Assembly: GCA_023406965.1 (NCBI GenBank)
Contig: JAEXTI010000306.1
Coordinates: forward strand, 1 to 5,904
Reading direction: 5' to 3'
Source: Chloroflexota bacterium
GTDB taxonomy: Bacteria; Chloroflexota; Anaerolineae; Anaerolineales; Anaerolineaceae
DNA length: 5,904 nt
Below the pieces are notes generated by a model, which saw only the letters and a list, made by a program, of their open reading frames with translations, ran no database searches and had not been told where the DNA came from. Within the stretch, counting starts at the first letter, position 1; every line of letters begins with the position of its first letter. This document shows positions 1-5,904 of the stretch, piece after piece. Made by a program: the position numbers and the translations under genes.

Positions 1-390
1 ACAGCCGAGTGGCAGGTGGTCTCCAAGCGCGCGCCCACCGAAGCGGAATGGGCCGCTCTGCGCTTCGCCTGGAAGGCCGTTCAGCACGTCAAATCCAACG
101 CCATCGTCTTTGCCAAAGGCACTGCCACCGTGGGCATTGGCGGCGGGCAGCCCAACCGCGTCGACTGCGTGCGCATTGCCGTTCAACGCGCCGGTGATAA
201 GTCGCAGGGCGCGGTCATGGCCTCCGATGCCTTCTTCCCCTTCCCCGACTCGGTCACCGAGGCCATTGCCGCCGGCATCACCGCCGTCGCCCACCCCGGC
301 GGCTCCGTTCGCGACGCCGAGACCCTGGCCGCCGCCGACGAAGCCGGCATCGCCCTCGTCCTCACCGGCGTCCGCCACTTCCGCCATTAA
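1..390 (+). CDS. purH: Bifunctional AICAR transformylase / IMP cyclohydrolase, C-terminal part (5' end outside window)
   Basis: Only the last 129 residues are present, in frame from base 1 to a TAA at 388-390. PurH catalyses the last two steps of de novo IMP synthesis in the cytoplasm: formyl transfer from 10-formyl-THF to AICAR, then ring closure. The family is about 510-530 residues, so roughly three quarters lies upstream. The visible part is the end of the transformylase domain: a KRAPTEAEW stretch, [12 protein letters not shown] (with the conserved Asn after KS), [33 protein letters not shown] and the typical terminus GVRHFRH. The more usual family form around GQ is GAGQMSRVD; here it is GGGQPNRVD, a modest variation next to the active site. 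The gene runs in the same direction as guaB, which uses its product IMP, but 290 bases of repeats separate them. Family identification is very secure. Confidence 0.97.
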   Translation, partial: TAEWQVVSKRAPTEAEWAALRFAWKAVQHVKSNAIVFAKGTATVGIGGGQPNRVDCVRIAVQRAGDKSQGAVMASDAFFPFPDSVTEAIAAGITAVAHPGGSVRDAETLAAADEAGIALVLTGVRHFRH

Positions 391-404
391 ATCTTTAGGG
401 GCCC

Positions 405-643
405 GTAGGGGCGCAGCAAGCAGCGCAGGCAAATAAATCCCCAAGACTCAAGCTGCGCCTCTGCGCCCTCCCCCAATTCACCACAAAGCCTCTTGTAGGG
501 GCGCAGCAAGAAGCGAATACAAGTAAATTACCAAGACTCAAGCTGCGCCCACCCCGAATTCACCGCAAAGTCTCTTGTAGGGGCGCAGCAAAAAGCGAAG
601 ACAAACGAATCACCAAGAATCAAGCTGCGCCCATTCCAATTTC
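405..643 (+). repeat. Three tandem hairpin repeats between purH and guaB
   Basis: Copies begin at 405, 495 and 577 (periods 90 and 82). Each starts with GTAGGGGCGCAGCA, runs through an A-rich stretch ending CCAAGACTCA (CCAAGAATCA in the third copy) and closes with AGCTGCGCC. The two ends pair: GGGCGCAGC at 409-417, 499-507 and 581-589 matches GCTGCGCC(C/T) at 452-460, 542-550 and 624-632, giving 8-9 bp stems around loops of about 34 bases. Copies 1 and 2 also share a tail (475-494 and 557-576, two differences in 20) that the third copy lacks. Copy 1 carries about 8 extra bases after its closing arm, which accounts for the longer period. No T-tract follows the stems, so they are not obvious intrinsic terminators. 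I see no gene and no convincing guaB promoter hexamers in 391-668. Confidence 0.85.
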
Positions 644-668
644 TGGCTAACGGCTTACAGCTAAAAAC

Positions 669-678
669 GAGGTACCTC
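669..678 (+). promoter_or_regulatory. guaB ribosome binding site within a 10-base palindrome
   Basis: GAGG at 669-672 lies 8 bases before the ATG at 681 and fixes this as the start. It forms the left half of the perfect palindrome GAGGTACCTC. The symmetric right half could pair with the Shine-Dalgarno of another transcript or DNA strand, but is too close to fold as a stable intramolecular hairpin. Confidence 0.7.
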
Positions 679-680
679 CC

Positions 681-2162
681 ATGAACGAAGAACTGTTTTC
701 CGGCCACCAGGCACTGACATTTGACGACTTGCTGATCGTCCCCGGTTATTCCGAGGTACTCCCCTCCGAGACCGACGTGCGCGCGCGCCTGACCCGCGGC
801 ATCCAGCTCAACGTCCCGCTTCTCTCTGCCGCCATGGATACCGTCAGTGAAGCCCGCCTGGCCATTGCCCTGGCTCGCGAGGGTGGCATTGGCATTGTCC
901 ATCGCAACCTCTCCCCCGAGCGGCAGGCCGAAGAAGTGGACAAGGTCAAGCGCTCCGAGGCGGGCATGATCACCGACCCCGTCACCTTGCCCCCCACGGC
1001 CACCTTACAGGAAGCCGAAGATCTGATGGGACGCTTCCACATCAGCGGCGTGCCCATCGTCGATGAAACCCACCGTCTGGTGGGTATCCTCACCAACCGC
1101 GACATCCGCTTTGCCGAAGGCGAGGATTTCTCCCGCCCGGTGCGCGACTTCATGACCGGCGAAGGCCTGGTCACCGCTTCGGTCGGTACCTCGCTCGAGC
1201 AGGCCAAACGCATCCTCCAACAGCACCGCATCGAGAAGCTGCCCCTGGTGGATGCCGACATGCGCCTGGCGGGTCTCATTACAGTGAAAGACATTCAGAA
1301 GAAGCGCGATTACCCCAACGCTGCATCCGACTCTCGTGGCCGCTTGCTGTGCGGCGCGGCGGTGGGTGTGGGCGCCGACCTTGAATCGCGCCTCGAACTG
1401 CTCGTGGCCCGTGGCCTGGACGTGGTTGTCGTAGACACATCCCACGGGCACACCGCCGGCGTGCTGCGCGCCATCCGCCGCATCAAGACCGCCTGGCCCG
1501 AGCTGCCCGTCATCGCCGGGAACGTGGTCACCGAAGAAGGTACCCTGGCGCTCATCGAAGCGGGCGTGGATGCGGTCAAGGTGGGCATCGGCGCCGGGTC
1601 CATCTGCACCACGCGCATCATCTCCGGCGCGGGCATGCCCCAAATGACCGCCATCTACAACTGCGCGCGCGTCGCCCGAACCAAAGACATCCCCGTCATC
1701 GCCGACGGCGGCGTCAAATACAGCGGCGACATCGTCAAGGCCATTGTAGCCGGGGCCGAAACGGTCATGCTCGGCAGCCTGATGGCCGGGTTGGAGGAAT
1801 CCCCCGGCGAGACCATTCTCTACGAAGGCCGCCAGTACAAGCTGTACCGCGGCATGGGCAGCCTGGGCGCGCTGCAGGGCTACGGTCGCGATCGCTACGG
1901 CACCGGCCAGGGCAAGCAGCCCGGCAAGCTGGTCCCCGAGGGCGTGGAAGGCATGGTGCCCTACAAGGGCAGCCTGACCGAATTTGTCTACCAACTGGTC
2001 GGCGGCTTGCGTTCGGGCATGGGCTATGCCGGGGCGCGCAACCTGGACGACCTGCGCCAGCGCACCCGCCTGGTGAGCATCTCCCACGCCGGGTTGATCG
2101 AAAGCCACCCGCACAGCGTCAACATCACCCGCGAGGCCCCCAACTACCAGCGCGGGGATTAA
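681..2162 (+). CDS. guaB: Inosine-5'-monophosphate dehydrogenase
   Basis: Cytoplasmic enzyme that oxidises IMP to XMP with NAD+, the committed step to GMP. At 493 residues it has the normal bacterial length. The barrel starts with [16 protein letters not shown] (11-26) and [21 protein letters not shown] (49-69). Two CBS domains are inserted at about 96-210. The barrel then resumes with VDTSHGH (251-257; NAD-contacting Asp252), AGNVVTEEG, the catalytic loop [11 protein letters not shown] with Cys309, [11 protein letters not shown] (340-350, phosphate site), and [10 protein letters not shown]. The mobile flap carries the GRDRY catalytic Arg405-Tyr406 pair, and the C-terminus is [12 protein letters not shown]...[16 protein letters not shown]. 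The loop has Ala305 where most bacterial enzymes have Pro (GIGPGSICTTR), and a Q-M pair in [11 protein letters not shown]; neither removes a catalytic residue. The CBS pair suggests adenine/guanine nucleotide control, as known for the family. Start ATG has a GAGG site 8 bases upstream. Convergent with the aldo/keto reductase gene downstream. Confidence 0.98.
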   Translation: MNEELFSGHQALTFDDLLIVPGYSEVLPSETDVRARLTRGIQLNVPLLSAAMDTVSEARLAIALAREGGIGIVHRNLSPERQAEEVDKVKRSEAGMITDPVTLPPTATLQEAEDLMGRFHISGVPIVDETHRLVGILTNRDIRFAEGEDFSRPVRDFMTGEGLVTASVGTSLEQAKRILQQHRIEKLPLVDADMRLAGLITVKDIQKKRDYPNAASDSRGRLLCGAAVGVGADLESRLELLVARGLDVVVVDTSHGHTAGVLRAIRRIKTAWPELPVIAGNVVTEEGTLALIEAGVDAVKVGIGAGSICTTRIISGAGMPQMTAIYNCARVARTKDIPVIADGGVKYSGDIVKAIVAGAETVMLGSLMAGLEESPGETILYEGRQYKLYRGMGSLGALQGYGRDRYGTGQGKQPGKLVPEGVEGMVPYKGSLTEFVYQLVGGLRSGMGYAGARNLDDLRQRTRLVSISHAGLIESHPHSVNITREAPNYQRGD

Positions 2163-2181
2163 CGCCCCGACCTTTGGGCTT

Positions 2182-2443
2182 GTAGGGGCGCGGTCACCGC
2201 GCCCGGTTCGTGGTCTACCAACATCGGGGCGGGTTTCCCGACCCCTACATTGCATGGCGCAATCCCCGCTGCAGCATGGGTAGGGGCGCGGTCACCGCGC
2301 CCGACTGGTGGTCTTCCAACGTTGGGTCGGGAAACCCGACTCCTACATTGTACGGCACAACCCCGCTGCAGCATGGGTAGGGGCGCGGTCACCGCGCCCG
2401 GTTCGTGGTTAACCAACGCCGGGGCGGGAAACCCGCCCCCTAC
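2182..2443 (+). repeat. Array of three 67-base cloverleaf-like palindromic elements
   Basis: Units at 2182-2248, 2280-2346 and 2377-2443 are each exactly 67 bases. They are separated by two similar 30-31 base spacers (2249-2279, 2347-2376), so the period is 98/97. Each unit opens with GTAG and ends with CTAC and holds three inverted repeats. The first is GGGCGCGGTCACCGCGCCC (2186-2204, 2284-2302, 2381-2399; 9 bp arms, identical in all copies). The second is a small central one, best in copy 3 as TGGTTAACCA (2406-2415). The third is GGGGCGGG/CCCGCCCC around AAA (2421-2439), with variant forms at 2226-2244 and 2324-2342. The array fills most of the roughly 330-base gap between the convergent guaB and aldo/keto reductase genes. 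No protein gene is supported here. Confidence 0.92.
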
Positions 2444-2493
2444 ATTTCTCAGCGCAACTCCGCGACCTCTGCGTCTCCGCGGTGAACCCCTAC
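2444..2493 (-). repeat. Degenerate repeat abutting the aldo/keto reductase stop codon
   Basis: Read on the minus strand, this begins GTAGGGG (2493-2487), then TTCACCGCGGAGACGCAGAG, then a second short CGCGGAG. It resembles a widespread class of bacterial intergenic repeats of the form TTCACC.C.GAGAC.CAGAG. Only one copy is present in the window, so the repeat status rests on the shared GTAGGGG head and on general resemblance. The TAG at 2492-2490 within the head is the stop codon of the reductase. Confidence 0.5.
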
Positions 2494-3458
2494 AAAATCG
2501 CCGCAATCTCCTCCACCTGCGCCGGCGTCAACTGCACATCCGCCGCCGTCAGGCTGTCCAGCAATTGCGCCATGTTCCGGCATCCCACAATCGGCGCCAC
2601 TGGGAAGGGCTGCGAAAGCAAATAACCCAGCCCTACCTGTGTCACGCTCAATCCTTGCTCGGCCATGATCCTCTGCATGACCGTGAAGCGCCGCCGGTTG
2701 GGCTCCTCGGGATACCCCTGCCGCTGACCCGGATTCATCCCGTCCAGCGTGCCGTTGGCCATGCGGCTGAACAACCCGTTGGCCTGAGAGGTATAGGGAA
2801 TGGCCGCCATCCCGCTCCTGCGATGGAACTCAAACAAGGCGGGGGTCATCAACTCAACGGTCGTATCCGGCACTTTGGCCCGCTCCATCACTGCCGCGTT
2901 CCACCACACCTGCGTGGCCACAAAGCCGCGCAGCCCAGCTTGCTGCGCATAGTCTACTGCTTCCTGCATCCGCTCCGCGCCCCAATTGGAGGCAGCGTAA
3001 TAGCGGATTTTTCCGGCCTGCGCGGCCTCTTCCAGCGTGCCCAGGATATCCGCCACCGGGCGGTTTTTATCATCTCGATGCACCCAGTACAGGTCGATCG
3101 CATCCGTTTGCAGGTCGCGCAGGCTGCCTTCCAAATCACCCAGAATCTCTTCCCGCGAAAGCCGCGGCGTCAGCATGGACTCCAAATCGGGGTGCCCGCC
3201 CTTGCTTGCCAGCACCACCTTAGTGCGGCTGCCGCGCGCCTTCATCCACGCGCCGATCAGCTTCTCGGCGCGGTTTTTCTCGCCGGGAATCCAATTGTTG
3301 TACACGCGCGCCGTGTCGATGAAATTGCCGCCCGCGTCCAGGTAAGCATCCAGCATCTGTTCGGCTGTGGCCCGGTCAATCATGCCGCCGAATTCGGCGC
3401 TGCCCAGGCAAATAGAGGTGACCGTCAAATCGGTATGGGGGAGGGGGATAGTACGCAT
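2490..3458 (-). CDS. Aldo/keto reductase, NAD(P)H-dependent
   Basis: A 322-residue TIM-barrel oxidoreductase, expected to be cytoplasmic and to reduce aldehydes or ketones with NADPH. The family tetrad is visible: Asp48 in NFIDTA, Tyr53 in RVYNN, Lys86 in ASKGG and His127 in YWVHRDD. Other landmarks are LGSAEFGG (18-25), the GKIRYYAASNW strand (149-159), YTSQANGLF (222-230), and the C-terminal cofactor region PIVGCRNMAQLLDSL (289-303). The YW.HRDD form and the long insert around 198-260 match a group of bacterial AKRs without a firmly known substrate, so no substrate is named. The ATG at 3458 is chosen because family members start just before a strand like RTIPLPHTDLTVT, and because an upstream extension would run into the divergent gene. 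No Shine-Dalgarno precedes it; a TATAAT six bases upstream suggests a leaderless transcript. The stop TAG lies in a GTAGGGG repeat head. Confidence 0.93.
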   Translation of the reverse strand: MRTIPLPHTDLTVTSICLGSAEFGGMIDRATAEQMLDAYLDAGGNFIDTARVYNNWIPGEKNRAEKLIGAWMKARGSRTKVVLASKGGHPDLESMLTPRLSREEILGDLEGSLRDLQTDAIDLYWVHRDDKNRPVADILGTLEEAAQAGKIRYYAASNWGAERMQEAVDYAQQAGLRGFVATQVWWNAAVMERAKVPDTTVELMTPALFEFHRRSGMAAIPYTSQANGLFSRMANGTLDGMNPGQRQGYPEEPNRRRFTVMQRIMAEQGLSVTQVGLGYLLSQPFPVAPIVGCRNMAQLLDSLTAADVQLTPAQVEEIAAIL

Positions 3459-3478
3459 ACAAAGATTATAATACACCT
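3459..3478. promoter_or_regulatory. Bidirectional promoter with one symmetric -10 element
   Basis: Only 20 bases separate the two divergent start codons. They contain the perfect palindrome ATTATAAT (3465-3472), which reads TATAAT on both strands: + at 3467-3472, - at 3470-3465. On each strand exactly six bases lie between the TATAAT and the start codon (GTG 3479 on +, ATG 3458 on -). Transcription would therefore start at or next to the first codon base, giving leaderless mRNAs; neither gene has a Shine-Dalgarno. No good -35 box is seen at the usual distance on either strand. The hexamers and spacing are seen directly; leaderless, mutually exclusive use is inferred. Confidence 0.72.
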
Positions 3479-4810
3479 GTGAACCTCTCTTCGTTGATCT
3501 CATTCCTCGGCCCGCGGCCTCGATTGGCCATTGTGGGCGCGGGCGGCAAAAGCTCGCTGCTTTTCCGCCTGGCGCGGCTCTACGGGCGAGCATTGTTGAC
3601 CAACAGCGCGCACCTGTCCATCGAGCAAACCCATCTGGCTGACCAATGCCTGACCGTCGCCTCCCCCGAGGATGTCCCCGAGCAGATCGGGACGGGCCTC
3701 ACCCTGCTCACCGGTCCGCTCGAAGATGTCCGCGGGCGCGCCCTGGGCCTCGATGAGGCTTGCCTGGAACGAGTCCTGGCGCTGGCCGAGCGCCTGGACC
3801 TGCCCCTGCTGACCGAATCCGACGGCTCGCGCTGCCTGCCGCTCAAGGCCCCCGCTCCCCACGAGCCGCCCATCCCGCCCTGGGTCGACGCCGTCCTGGT
3901 CGTGGCGGGTCTTTCCGGGCTGGGCTGCCCCCTGGATTCTGCCTCGGTCTATCGCCCCGAAGATTTCGCCGCCCTCAGCGGGATGCCCCTCGGTGCAACG
4001 GTCACCCCCGAAACCCTGGCGCGCGTGCTCACCCACCCGCAGGGTGGCCTGAAGAACATTCCCTCCACCGCGCGCCGTTTTGCTTTGCTCAATCAAGCCG
4101 ATGACCCCGCCGTGCGCGAGCAGGCCGCCCGTTTGGCTCGCCTTCTGCTGCCAGCCTACGATATGGTTGCAGTGGCCTCGCTGCACGGCACGATTGGCCC
4201 CGAGGAGGCGCAATTGCACGCTTTTTATACGCCTACCGCCGGGATCCTTCTGGCGGCGGGAGAGTCGCTGCGTCTGGGACGCCCCAAGCAGCTTGTCGAA
4301 TGGCAAGGCCAACCCCTGGTGCGTCGCGCCGCCCAGACCGCCCTCCAGGCCGGCCTGGCCCCCGTCGTCGTGGTCACCGGGGCTTTTGCCGCCGAGGTGC
4401 AGGCTGCCTTGCATGATTTGCCCGTGCAGGTCGTCTTCAACCCTGATTGGCCCGCCGGACAGAGCACATCGTTGCGCGCGGGGCTGGCGGTTCTGCCCGA
4501 GCGGGCACGGGCGGCGCTGTTTCTGCTCTCCGATCAGCCCTACCTCACCCCCGAGCTCATCCAGGCGCTCACCCGCCGCCACGCCGAGACGCAAGCAGTG
4601 GTCGTGGCCCCGCGGGTGAACGAGTACCGCGCCAACCCGGTGCTCTTCGACCGCTGCGCCTTCCCCGAACTGCTCACCCTGCAAGGCGACGCCGGTGGCC
4701 GCCAGATCATTGCTCGCTACGCGGTGGAATATGTTGATTGGCCTGACGAGCGCATTCTGCTGGATGTGGATACGCCGGACGATCTGCGCGAGATCCGCCG
4801 GGACGTGTAG
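3479..4810 (+). CDS. yqeC-mocA: YqeC-MocA fusion: selenium-hydroxylase accessory domain plus molybdenum-cofactor cytidylyltransferase domain
   Basis: A 443-residue protein of two joined domains. Residues 1 to about 240 look like YqeC, the accessory protein of selenium-dependent molybdenum hydroxylases: P-loop-like GAGGKSS (20-26), TESDGSR (112-118), KAPAPHEPPIP (123-133), VYRPEDFA (157-164), and HPQGGLKNIPSTARR (186-200). Residues about 253-443 are a MobA-like nucleotidyltransferase: GILLAAGESLRLGRPKQL (255-272), NPDWPAGQSTSL (321-332), SDQPY (351-355, metal-binding Asp), GDAGGR (403-408) and LDVDTPDDL (428-436). LAAG rather than LAGG is the form of the CTP-using MocA group. The combined length equals the two separate families (about 240 + 195), so both domains look complete. 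GTG 3479 is the start because the frame is closed by TAG at 3449-3451 and residues 1-19 fit the usual lead into GAGGK. The TAG stop overlaps a GTAGGGG repeat head. Role inferred: insertion of the dinucleotide-form cofactor and selenium into hydroxylases such as purine or xanthine dehydrogenases encoded elsewhere. Confidence 0.9.
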   Translation: MNLSSLISFLGPRPRLAIVGAGGKSSLLFRLARLYGRALLTNSAHLSIEQTHLADQCLTVASPEDVPEQIGTGLTLLTGPLEDVRGRALGLDEACLERVLALAERLDLPLLTESDGSRCLPLKAPAPHEPPIPPWVDAVLVVAGLSGLGCPLDSASVYRPEDFAALSGMPLGATVTPETLARVLTHPQGGLKNIPSTARRFALLNQADDPAVREQAARLARLLLPAYDMVAVASLHGTIGPEEAQLHAFYTPTAGILLAAGESLRLGRPKQLVEWQGQPLVRRAAQTALQAGLAPVVVVTGAFAAEVQAALHDLPVQVVFNPDWPAGQSTSLRAGLAVLPERARAALFLLSDQPYLTPELIQALTRRHAETQAVVVAPRVNEYRANPVLFDRCAFPELLTLQGDAGGRQIIARYAVEYVDWPDERILLDVDTPDDLREIRRDV

Positions 4811-4856
4811 GGGCGCCGCTTCGGCGTCCTGTCGAGGGCGCGGTTTCCGCGCCCTC
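4807..4856 (+). repeat. GTAGGGGCGC-headed hairpin pair overlapping a stop codon
   Basis: GTAGGGGCGC (4807-4816) starts inside the final GTG-TAG codons of the fusion gene. GGCGCCG/CGGCGTC arms (4812-4818 and 4822-4828, one G-U pair, loop CTT) form a first hairpin. GAGGGCGCGG/CCGCGCCCTC (4834-4843 and 4847-4856, loop TTT) form a perfect 10 bp second hairpin. The second is close to the first stem of the 2182-2443 elements. These may help end transcription or protect the mRNA 3' end, but no T-run follows. Confidence 0.75.
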
Positions 4857-4922
4857 TGTCATCTCTCCCTAGCAGGGAGAAGCAGCAGAAGCCTCTGTCC
4901 CCTCTCCCTAGCAGGGAGAGGG
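4853..4922 (+). repeat. Two direct copies of a CTCTCCCTAGCAGGGAGA hairpin
   Basis: The segment CCTCTGTC followed two bases on by CTCTCCCTAGCAGGGAGA occurs at 4853-4880 and again at 4892-4919, offset 39. Each holds an inverted repeat around AGC: TCTCCCT/AGGGAGA (4864-4870, 4874-4880) and the longer CCCTCTCCCT/AGGGAGAGGG (4900-4909, 4913-4922). The first copy has lost the outer pairs that the second keeps. Confidence 0.8.
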
Positions 4923-4925
4923 TTA

Positions 4926-5057
4926 GGGTGAGGGTGGAATCTATGCGCGCCCTGATTTCAGATCGTGGTCAACCGGTATCCACCCTCACCCGCGCCGTCG
5001 GAGCCCGGCGCGACCTCTCCCTGAAAGGGCGAGGTGACCAGACTCTCTCCCTCACCC
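4926..5057. repeat. Nested inverted repeats (GGGTGAGGG family)
   Basis: GGGTGAGGGTGGA (4926-4938) and its exact reverse complement TCCACCCTCACCC (4979-4991) flank 40 bases. Next come CGCGCCG/CGGCGCG (4991-4997, 5006-5012), then ACCTCTCCCT/AGGGCGAGGT (5013-5022, 5026-5035, one mismatch, loop GAA), and a further CTCTCCCTCACCCC fragment at about 5044-5057. The pattern looks like two or three copies of a CCCTCTCCC...GGGTGAGGG intergenic repeat inserted in opposite directions and partly decayed. No coding gene is supported in 4811-5214. Confidence 0.65.
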
Positions 5058-5081
5058 CGTCGCGCGACTTACCAATCCTGA

Positions 5082-5122
5082 TAAGATTCTTAACTTTATT
5101 TTTTCTTCCGCCGCGTTATAAT
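5082..5122 (+). promoter_or_regulatory. Probable promoter of the beta-glucosidase gene
   Basis: TATAAT at 5117-5122 is a perfect -10 hexamer, sited in the only clearly AT-rich stretch of the window. An AT-rich block (about 5081-5107) lies upstream. No good -35 is seen at 16-18 bases: TTTATT at 5095-5100 matches the consensus poorly, and TTAACT at 5090-5095 is 21 bases away. The transcript would begin near 5129 and carry a leader of about 85 bases. TAAGATTCTTA (5082-5092) is a short palindrome just upstream, possibly an operator or part of the AT-rich block; its function is unknown. Confidence 0.55.
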
Positions 5123-5148
5123 AGGTTTTGTCGCGATGTGACCGTTAA

Positions 5149-5904
<756 letters not shown>

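Noticed and set aside
2182..2248. Intrinsic terminator after guaB
   Set aside because: Stems are strong but no T-run follows any of them on either strand, so I cannot call a classical terminator.
1005..2255. Long open frame (416 codons) on the minus strand opposite guaB
   Set aside because: It is the mirror of a GC-rich gene: the protein is a low-complexity Gly/Ala/His-rich string with no family features, while the + strand frame is an unmistakable full-length GuaB.
2182..2443. Possible CRISPR array (three regular repeats of fixed length)
   Set aside because: The repeats are 67 bases and vary internally, the two 30-31 base spacers are nearly the same sequence, and no cas gene is present. 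It is a tandem palindromic repeat.
2250..3482. Open frame of 410 codons on the + strand across the repeat array and the reductase
   Set aside because: It begins inside the palindromic array and runs antisense to a well-supported aldo/keto reductase; its Arg/His/Pro-rich product resembles nothing.
3459..3593. Longer N-terminus for the aldo/keto reductase (start near 3593)
   Set aside because: It would overlap the divergent fusion gene by over 100 bases, and the extra 45 residues lack family similarity; the ATG at 3458 fits the family N-terminus.
3500..4684. Open frame of 394 codons on the minus strand opposite the yqeC-mocA gene
   Set aside because: Gly/Gln-rich shadow of a GC-rich gene; the + strand carries conserved motifs from end to end.

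Overview
The window is GC-rich bacterial DNA holding five protein genes, two of them cut by the window edges. They are separated by intergenic spaces packed with GC-rich hairpin repeats that share the head GTAGGGGCGC. Repeats of this GTAGGGG...CCCCTAC type, together with the gene set, suggest a member of the Chloroflexota (Anaerolineae-like). That placement is an inference from style, not a proof.

Layout from left to right: the 3' end of purH (1-390, +); a 290-base gap with three tandem copies of an 82-90 base hairpin repeat (405-643); guaB, complete (681-2162, +); a gap of about 330 bases between convergent genes, with three 67-base cloverleaf-like palindromic elements in a 97/98-base tandem array (2182-2443) and a short degenerate repeat (2444-2493); an aldo/keto reductase (2490-3458, -); a 20-base divergent promoter region; a yqeC-mocA fusion gene (3479-4810, +); a roughly 400-base gap whose first 250 bases are hairpins and inverted repeats and whose remainder is an AT-rich promoter/leader; and the 5' half of a family 1 beta-glucosidase (5215 to the window end, +).

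Functionally, PurH makes IMP and GuaB oxidises IMP to XMP, so the left part covers consecutive steps of guanine nucleotide synthesis. The fusion protein joins a YqeC-type selenium-hydroxylase accessory domain to a MocA-type molybdenum-cofactor cytidylyltransferase domain, pointing to maturation of selenium-dependent molybdenum hydroxylases encoded elsewhere. The aldo/keto reductase is read divergently from it. The GH1 enzyme is a cytoplasmic sugar-processing enzyme with its own promoter and has no evident link to the rest.

No clear new defence or mobile system is present. The points most worth a second look are the cloverleaf repeat array, the symmetric -10 element that seems to drive two leaderless divergent genes, the use of repeat ends as stop codons, and the YqeC-MocA fusion.
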